From: Onthophagus taurus
Taxonomy: Eukaryota > Arthropoda > Insecta > Coleoptera > Scarabaeidae
Length of the DNA stretch: 64,000 nucleotides
NCBI RefSeq assembly: GCF_036711975.1
Contig: NC_091967.1
Coordinates: 5,518,001-5,582,000 of the forward strand
Direction: 5' to 3'
In this document: one piece after another, positions 60,301 to 64,000 of the stretch
Layout of the letters: the number at the start of each line of letters is the position of its first letter
How positions within the stretch are numbered: the stretch's first letter is position 1
Program-made: the position numbers and the translations under genes
Notes under the pieces: model-generated
What the model saw: the letters and a program-made list of their open reading frames with translations, nothing else
Database searches by the model: none
Told to the model about the DNA's origin: nothing

Positions 60301-63300
60301 GTAGCACATGACCGCTTGTAGTTAACATATGCCCTTCTGCGTCTACAAGTGGTTTACCACTTGCATCTAATTGTACACCAGGAGGCAATACATGGCCACT
60401 AGCTGTTACCATATGACCTTCTGCGTCCATTTGCACACCATCTGGCAGCACATGACCGCTTGTAGTTAACATATGCCCTTCTGCGTCTACAAGTGGTTTA
60501 CCACTTGCATCTAATTGTACACCAGGAGGCAATACCTGGCCACTAGCTGTTACCATATGACCTTCTGCGTCCATTTGTACACCTGCTGGTAACACATGAC
60601 CGCTTGTAGTTAAAATATGCCCTTCTGCGTCTACAAGTGGCTTACCAGTTGCATCTAATTGTACACCAGGAGGCAATACATGGCCACTAGCTGTTACCAT
60701 ATGACCTTCTGCGTCCATTTGCACACCATCTGGCAGCACATGACCGCTTGTAGTTAACATATGCCCTTCTGCGTCTACAAGTGGCTTACCACTTGCATCT
60801 AATTGTACACCAGGCGGTAATACATGGCCACTAGCTGTTACCATATGACCTTCTGCGTCCATTTGCACACCATCTGGCAGCACATGACCGCTTGTAGTTA
60901 ACATATGCCCTTCTGCGTCTACAAGTGGCTTACCACTTGCATCTAATTGTACACCAGGCGGTAATACATGGCCACTAGCTGTTACCATATGACCTTCTGC
61001 GTCCATTTGCACACCATCTGGCAGCACATGACCGCTAGGTGTTACAATATGACCTTCTGCATCTATTTGTACCCCATCTGGTAATACATGACCGCTGGCA
61101 GTTAGCATGTGACCCTCCGCATCTAACATAGGGTGTCCGCTTTCATCTAGTTGTACACCAGGAGGTAATATATGCCCGCTAGGTGATACAATGTGACCCT
61201 CTGCATCTATTTGTACACCATCTGGTAATGCATGACCGCTGGCCGTTAGCATGTGACCTTCTGCATCTAAAATCGGGTGTCCGCTTTCATCTAATTGTGC
61301 GCCAGGCGGTAATACATGACCGCTAGGTGTCACGATGTGACCTTCTGCGTCTATTTGTACTCCCTCTGGTAGTACATGACCGCTGGCCGTTAGCATATGA
61401 CCCTCTGCATCTAAAAGCGGGTGACCACTTTCATCTAATTGTACACCAGGCGGTATTATATGGCCGCTAGGTGTTAGGAGGTGACCTTCTGCATCTATTT
61501 GTACACCCTCTGGTAGTACATGACCGCTGGCCGTTAGCATGTGACCCTCTGCATCTAAAAGCGGGTGACCGCTTTCATCTAATTGTACACCAGGCGGTAT
61601 TATATGACCGCTAGGTGTCAGGAGGTGACCTTCTGCATCTATTTGTACACCCTCTGGTAGTACATGACCGCTGGCCGTTAGCATATGACCCTCTGCATCT
61701 AATAACGGGTGACCGCTTTCATCTAATTGTACACCAGGCGGTATTATATGGCCGCTAGCTGTTAGCATATGACCTTCTGCGTCCATTTGCACACCTGCTG
61801 GTAGCACATGACCGCTAGGTGTTACGATGTGACCTTCTGCATCTATTTGTACACCCTCTGGTAGTACATGACCGCTGGCCGTTAACATGTGACCCTCTGC
61901 ATCTAAAAGCGGGTGACCGCTTTCATCTAATTGTACACCAGGAGGTATTATATGGCCGCTAGGTGTCAGGAGGTGACCTTCTGCATCTATTTGTACACCC
62001 TCTGGTAGTACATGACCGCTAGCCGTTAGCATGTGACCCTCTGCATCTAAAAGCGGATGACCGCTTTCATCTAATTGTACACCAGGAGGTATTATATGGC
62101 CGCTTGGTGTTAGGAGGTGACCTTCTGCATCTATTTGTACACCCTCTGGTAGTACATGACCGCTGGCCGTTAGCATGTGACCCTCTGCATCTAAAAGTGG
62201 GTGACCGCTTTCATCTAATTGTACACCAGGCGGTATTATATGGCCGCTAGGTGTTAGGAGGTGACCTTCTGCATCTATTTGTACACCATCTGGTAGTACA
62301 TGACCGCTAGGAGTTAGCATGTGCCCATCTGCATCTAAAATTGGTTGTCCATTTTCGTCTAGCATTACACCCGGTGGTGGTTTCTTGGTTTCTTCATCTC
62401 CTTCTTCAATCGTACCTTTACTTGAAAGACGACGTCTTTTTTTGCAAGTAGGAAGGGAACATGATCGTCGAGATGCTGCTCGACCTTTTTTACAAGTTTT
62501 TGGAGTACATGTTCCTTCAACATCCTGACTATCACCTATCGACTCCGATTTAGATGGCGTCATTACACTTGCATCGACTGTCGTCTTACCACATATGGTT
62601 TTAGCACAAATCGGTAAACATTCAAAAGAGGGTTTACACATTGGGGTTTCTTCTGTATCAAATGAACGCATTGTACTTACTGATTCTTGAATGCAAGCAC
62701 AGGTTTTGAGGCAATCATTGCTTCCATGAGGTTTATCTAAAGTTTTATCTCTTTCTTCGCAGGTGCTCGAAGTACACGATGGGTCTTCTAAAATACTTTC
62801 TGATGCTGGAAGTTTTAGATCTAAATCAACGGTCTTAATGGCTGTTGACTGTTCAGAACAGGCACATCCAGTAAATTGAGAGAAAGGTTGGCTATCACCA
62901 TCACAAGTGCATTTGCAATTTGAACATTGTTGTGGTGGGGTGTCATAGGCCGTACTACCATCTGAGCATGTACACTCTAACATAGGCGAAAAACCTCCCT
63001 CATACTTAGAGCTTTGTTCACTAAATGGTTGACTGCCGTTACAAATACAACGTCCACTCGGTCCTGTTGAAAGATCAAACTTTAAACTTCCTCTGCCTGA
63101 TGAAATTCTCTGCGTGCCACCGAACGCGGTACTGTCACAACAACACGGATTTCTAGTGTTGGAACTGACTAAGGAGCGTTGCCCGCTGTCACCGGATAAT
63201 GGTGTTGTACGCCTACTTCTTCGACAACATACAGAACCTGTACCTCTTACATTTATAGGCGATATAGCAGCGTTTACAGTACTTCGACAACATGGTGCTC

Positions 63301-64000
63301 CACATGTGCACTGTTTATCTCGATCTCCTGGTACACCTTGTTCTATATCCCGTGAAACTTGAATTCTCACGGGACATGTAGATGCATCACACGTTGATTG
63401 AGTATAATTTGAAACAGCATTCCTATCTGAAAATACGTTACCGCTTGTAGTTCTTGATCCTTTAAGTCGACATGAACAAGACTTTGAACTAGTTTTTCGG
63501 GCTTCTCCTTGAGACGTTTCTTGAGGCGTTTCTTGGGCATTTCCTTGAGGTGTTTCTACGGTGCTGGTTTGTTTTGAACAAGAGCAGCAAGGTCCTCTGC
63601 TTTGTCTACCATTAGTATCTGATGAATGTTCAGTCATTCCTAATTTTACCTTGCTTTCGACCAATGTATCTACATCTTTATTTTTAGCAATTAATACGGG
63701 ACAAGTAGGAATGGTACATATAGCTTTATCATCATCCTCTAAATCGTAATAGTTTTGTTGAATACCAACATCACCACAATTGTCTGCAGAAACCCCTTTA
63801 ACACTTCCTGATTTTGATTTGATTGCAGAAAGATTGTCAACAGAATTATTGCTATCAGATTTACTTGAATCGCTATCGTTATATCTTGTTGTGCTTTTGA
63901 TAACGCAACATGGTGGATCACACCGGATCGTCACATCCAATTGGATCCTTGAACCTTTATCATCATCATCTTTATTAGCACATTCTGAACATAATGTACT
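57320..64000 (-). CDS. giant cysteine-rich repeat protein with C-terminal FN3-like domain (5' partial)
   Basis: One frame without introns runs from the window edge to TAA at 57322-57320, giving 2,226 codons. There is no ATG at its left end, and the frame is still open at base 64000, so the N-terminus is missing. Layout: a Cys-rich region with CC, CxC and CPV motifs (about 62370-64000); 14 tandem 48-residue repeats plus a partial one (60160-62370) built from D-x-x-G-H-x-L and S-G-H-x-L-P-x-G-V-Q; a second Cys-rich region of CxCxxCxCxPC modules with histidines, such as CDCPECIC and CKCPECVCEPC (about 57900-60110); a short coiled coil with E/L/K-rich heptads (about 57680-57890); and a fibronectin-III-like domain (about 57320-57592) with VLVKWTQP...VIGYEVSVN. 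I do not recognise the gene. Cys-rich modules suggest disulfide cross-linking or metal binding. No signal peptide or membrane segment is visible. Confidence 0.9.
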   Translation of the reverse strand, partial: STLCSECANKDDDDKGSRIQLDVTIRCDPPCCVIKSTTRYNDSDSSKSDSNNSVDNLSAIKSKSGSVKGVSADNCGDVGIQQNYYDLEDDDKAICTIPTCPVLIAKNKDVDTLVESKVKLGMTEHSSDTNGRQSRGPCCSCSKQTSTVETPQGNAQETPQETSQGEARKTSSKSCSCRLKGSRTTSGNVFSDRNAVSNYTQSTCDASTCPVRIQVSRDIEQGVPGDRDKQCTCGAPCCRSTVNAAISPINVRGTGSVCCRRSRRTTPLSGDSGQRSLVSSNTRNPCCCDSTAFGGTQRISSGRGSLKFDLSTGPSGRCICNGSQPFSEQSSKYEGGFSPMLECTCSDGSTAYDTPPQQCSNCKCTCDGDSQPFSQFTGCACSEQSTAIKTVDLDLKLPASESILEDPSCTSSTCEERDKTLDKPHGSNDCLKTCACIQESVSTMRSFDTEETPMCKPSFECLPICAKTICGKTTVDASVMTPSKSESIGDSQDVEGTCTPKTCKKGRAASRRSCSLPTCKKRRRLSSKGTIEEGDEETKKPPPGVMLDENGQPILDADGHMLTPSGHVLPDGVQIDAEGHLLTPSGHIIPPGVQLDESGHPLLDAEGHMLTASGHVLPEGVQIDAEGHLLTPSGHIIPPGVQLDESGHPLLDAEGHMLTASGHVLPEGVQIDAEGHLLTPSGHIIPPGVQLDESGHPLLDAEGHMLTASGHVLPEGVQIDAEGHIVTPSGHVLPAGVQMDAEGHMLTASGHIIPPGVQLDESGHPLLDAEGHMLTASGHVLPEGVQIDAEGHLLTPSGHIIPPGVQLDESGHPLLDAEGHMLTASGHVLPEGVQIDAEGHLLTPSGHIIPPGVQLDESGHPLLDAEGHMLTASGHVLPEGVQIDAEGHIVTPSGHVLPPGAQLDESGHPILDAEGHMLTASGHALPDGVQIDAEGHIVSPSGHILPPGVQLDESGHPMLDAEGHMLTASGHVLPDGVQIDAEGHIVTPSGHVLPDGVQMDAEGHMVTASGHVLPPGVQLDASGKPLVDAEGHMLTTSGHVLPDGVQMDAEGHMVTASGHVLPPGVQLDASGKPLVDAEGHMLTTSGHVLPDGVQMDAEGHMVTASGHVLPPGVQLDATGKPLVDAEGHILTTSGHVLPAGVQMDAEGHMVTASGQVLPPGVQLDASGKPLVDAEGHMLTTSGHVLPDGVQMDAEGHMVTASGHVLPPGVQLDASGKPLVDAEGHMLTTSGHVLPEGVQMDAEGQMVTASGHVIPPGVQLDASGQPILDAEGHMLTADGTPVMGEDLAKMGALGPDGTPTGAPIGCKCKKCNIAICECKEPVCETDQHPPNCTCIDCICDPSKFDRSTVGDAAHPPDCVCVDCLCDPSNGFLKTSVEVEGPKDAHKVPCDCQVCLCTPCADETKNFVCPTSLPPHHPDCTCAECLCEECIHVPDCDCPECICARCARFNVPTNPCTCPECVCAPCGDTEKFPEAERQDAGDKLFEQYLVEGDAPIPGMKKIGELCGCEPMDQDDASKSGASKQLDANENSLPPLGPGKTRHPDCKCTPDCDCEKCLDIPPCECEDFLCENCADENMNRKKREFEAQHSPECDCPQCKCNPCRDKNMDLTCVCDENFTCENCLGKKAGVTCDCDENFTCDNCLYKKKKEGDAGGEGAEVEKGKEKDEVVSQHPVDCNCSSCKCNPCVDDVIEAQKKERAKACDTGAEKNDLCDCWFCMCKSCKDPKIRAITNAPISSIFKNWDQVDIPDLSPLKDAFKKTSQQPNGCQCHDCACDPCKLDPFRSSLNTGHGGKCTCTSCTCSGSKNKAEKKEHGKECNCDKCVCDPCDDPIFRTKRTLEKLKKDMPEPHSADCDCPICRCAPCMDPKHGPGCKCPECVCEPCPKQPQPTDKHGQSCKCPICSPVSAPHGPLCDCPQCLCKPCADVNIASSQSMEDKHGPSCQCPICGPLAVNHGKGCKCPVCAPKDKSKQSKHKSKSKSSRPCKCVGACSCGPSKKKQRSKSTDDDLRKKKKSKDNVAGCKCKHCQKSAKQENTSPDNTDRKKEIEELEALMEQIRCSCDSAEVDAACHYSGSAPAPPPCPLKILDLQNSLKSLQQKCETKDKIIQEMQGKLQGKPDSGSVNAIPNNTPLPPPGPCGKCAPTAAIVSIKEVTRISSESVLVKWTQPCNNLVIGYEVSVNDVLRSRVHSAQRNSAVVFGVRSAKKATILVHAITHYGRCEPPASYDFES
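60160..62370. repeat. coding tandem repeat, 144-bp unit, 14 full copies plus part
   Basis: The unit encodes 48 residues of the type GVQLDESGHPLLDAEGHMLT + ASGHVLPEGVQ + IDAEGHLLTPSGHIIPP. Units at 61100-62340 carry DESGHP. Units at about 60236-61030 carry DASGKPLV with TTSGHVLP. Two units contain an extra 20-residue half. Neighbouring units are near-identical in DNA, indicating recent local amplification or conversion. No frame breaks are seen. Confidence 0.95.

Noticed and set aside
60160-62370. CRISPR-like regular array
   Set aside because: The repeats are contiguous 144-bp coding units without unique spacers in a eukaryotic gene.
63938-63940. TTG at 63940-63938 as the start of the giant gene
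   Set aside because: Not a eukaryotic start; the same frame is open for 20 more codons to the window edge, so the gene is 5' partial.

Overview
This is a nuclear segment from an insect, most likely a beetle. The basis is AT-rich DNA, very short (about 50-60 bp) introns, CYP6-type P450 genes, and a tandem expansion of firefly-luciferase/4-coumarate-CoA-ligase-like acyl-CoA synthetases. The species cannot be named from the sequence.

Region 1 (1 to about 33 kb) looks empty because it has no long open frame. It is in fact mostly intron of one large minus-strand gene. Five small exons (32693-32625, 27612-27499, 21710-21625, 21358-21262, 4745-4685) join in frame into the N-terminal part of an hnRNP L-type splicing regulator, the orthologue of Drosophila smooth. 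The 3' part of the gene lies beyond base 1. The intron between exons 3 and 4 carries the full signature of a minor-spliceosome (U12) AT-AC intron. Two decayed LINE fragments lie in this region, as does a cluster of inverted repeats that includes a perfect 66-bp-arm hairpin.

Region 2 (33.6-41.1 kb) is compact. It holds two head-to-head CYP6 paralogues (33655-35195 minus, 35905-37442 plus) from an inverted duplication that includes promoter-proximal DNA. Next are SNAPC4 (minus, Myb-repeat subunit of the snRNA-activating complex) and ZNHIT3 (plus, snoRNP assembly factor), divergent across only 201 bp. ZNHIT3 uses a GC-AG intron. A 126-bp tandem repeat (3 copies) follows.

Region 3 (42.0-57.1 kb) is a head-to-tail array of six full-length, apparently intact acyl-CoA synthetase genes, called A-F here (562-573 residues). 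All keep the adenylate-forming motifs. All begin with a basic, acid-poor leader that looks mitochondrial, and none ends in the peroxisomal SKL-type signal of luciferases. Exon counts of 7, 7, 4, 4, 6 and 7 record stepwise intron loss within the array. Introns carry a transposase remnant (gene C), a roughly 21-bp degenerate repeat array (gene E) and a possible small insertion (gene A).

Region 4 (57.3-64.0 kb) is one uninterrupted minus-strand frame of more than 2,200 codons, open at the window edge. It encodes a cysteine-rich protein with a central block of 14 tandem 48-residue repeats and a C-terminal fibronectin-III-like domain. I do not recognise the family.
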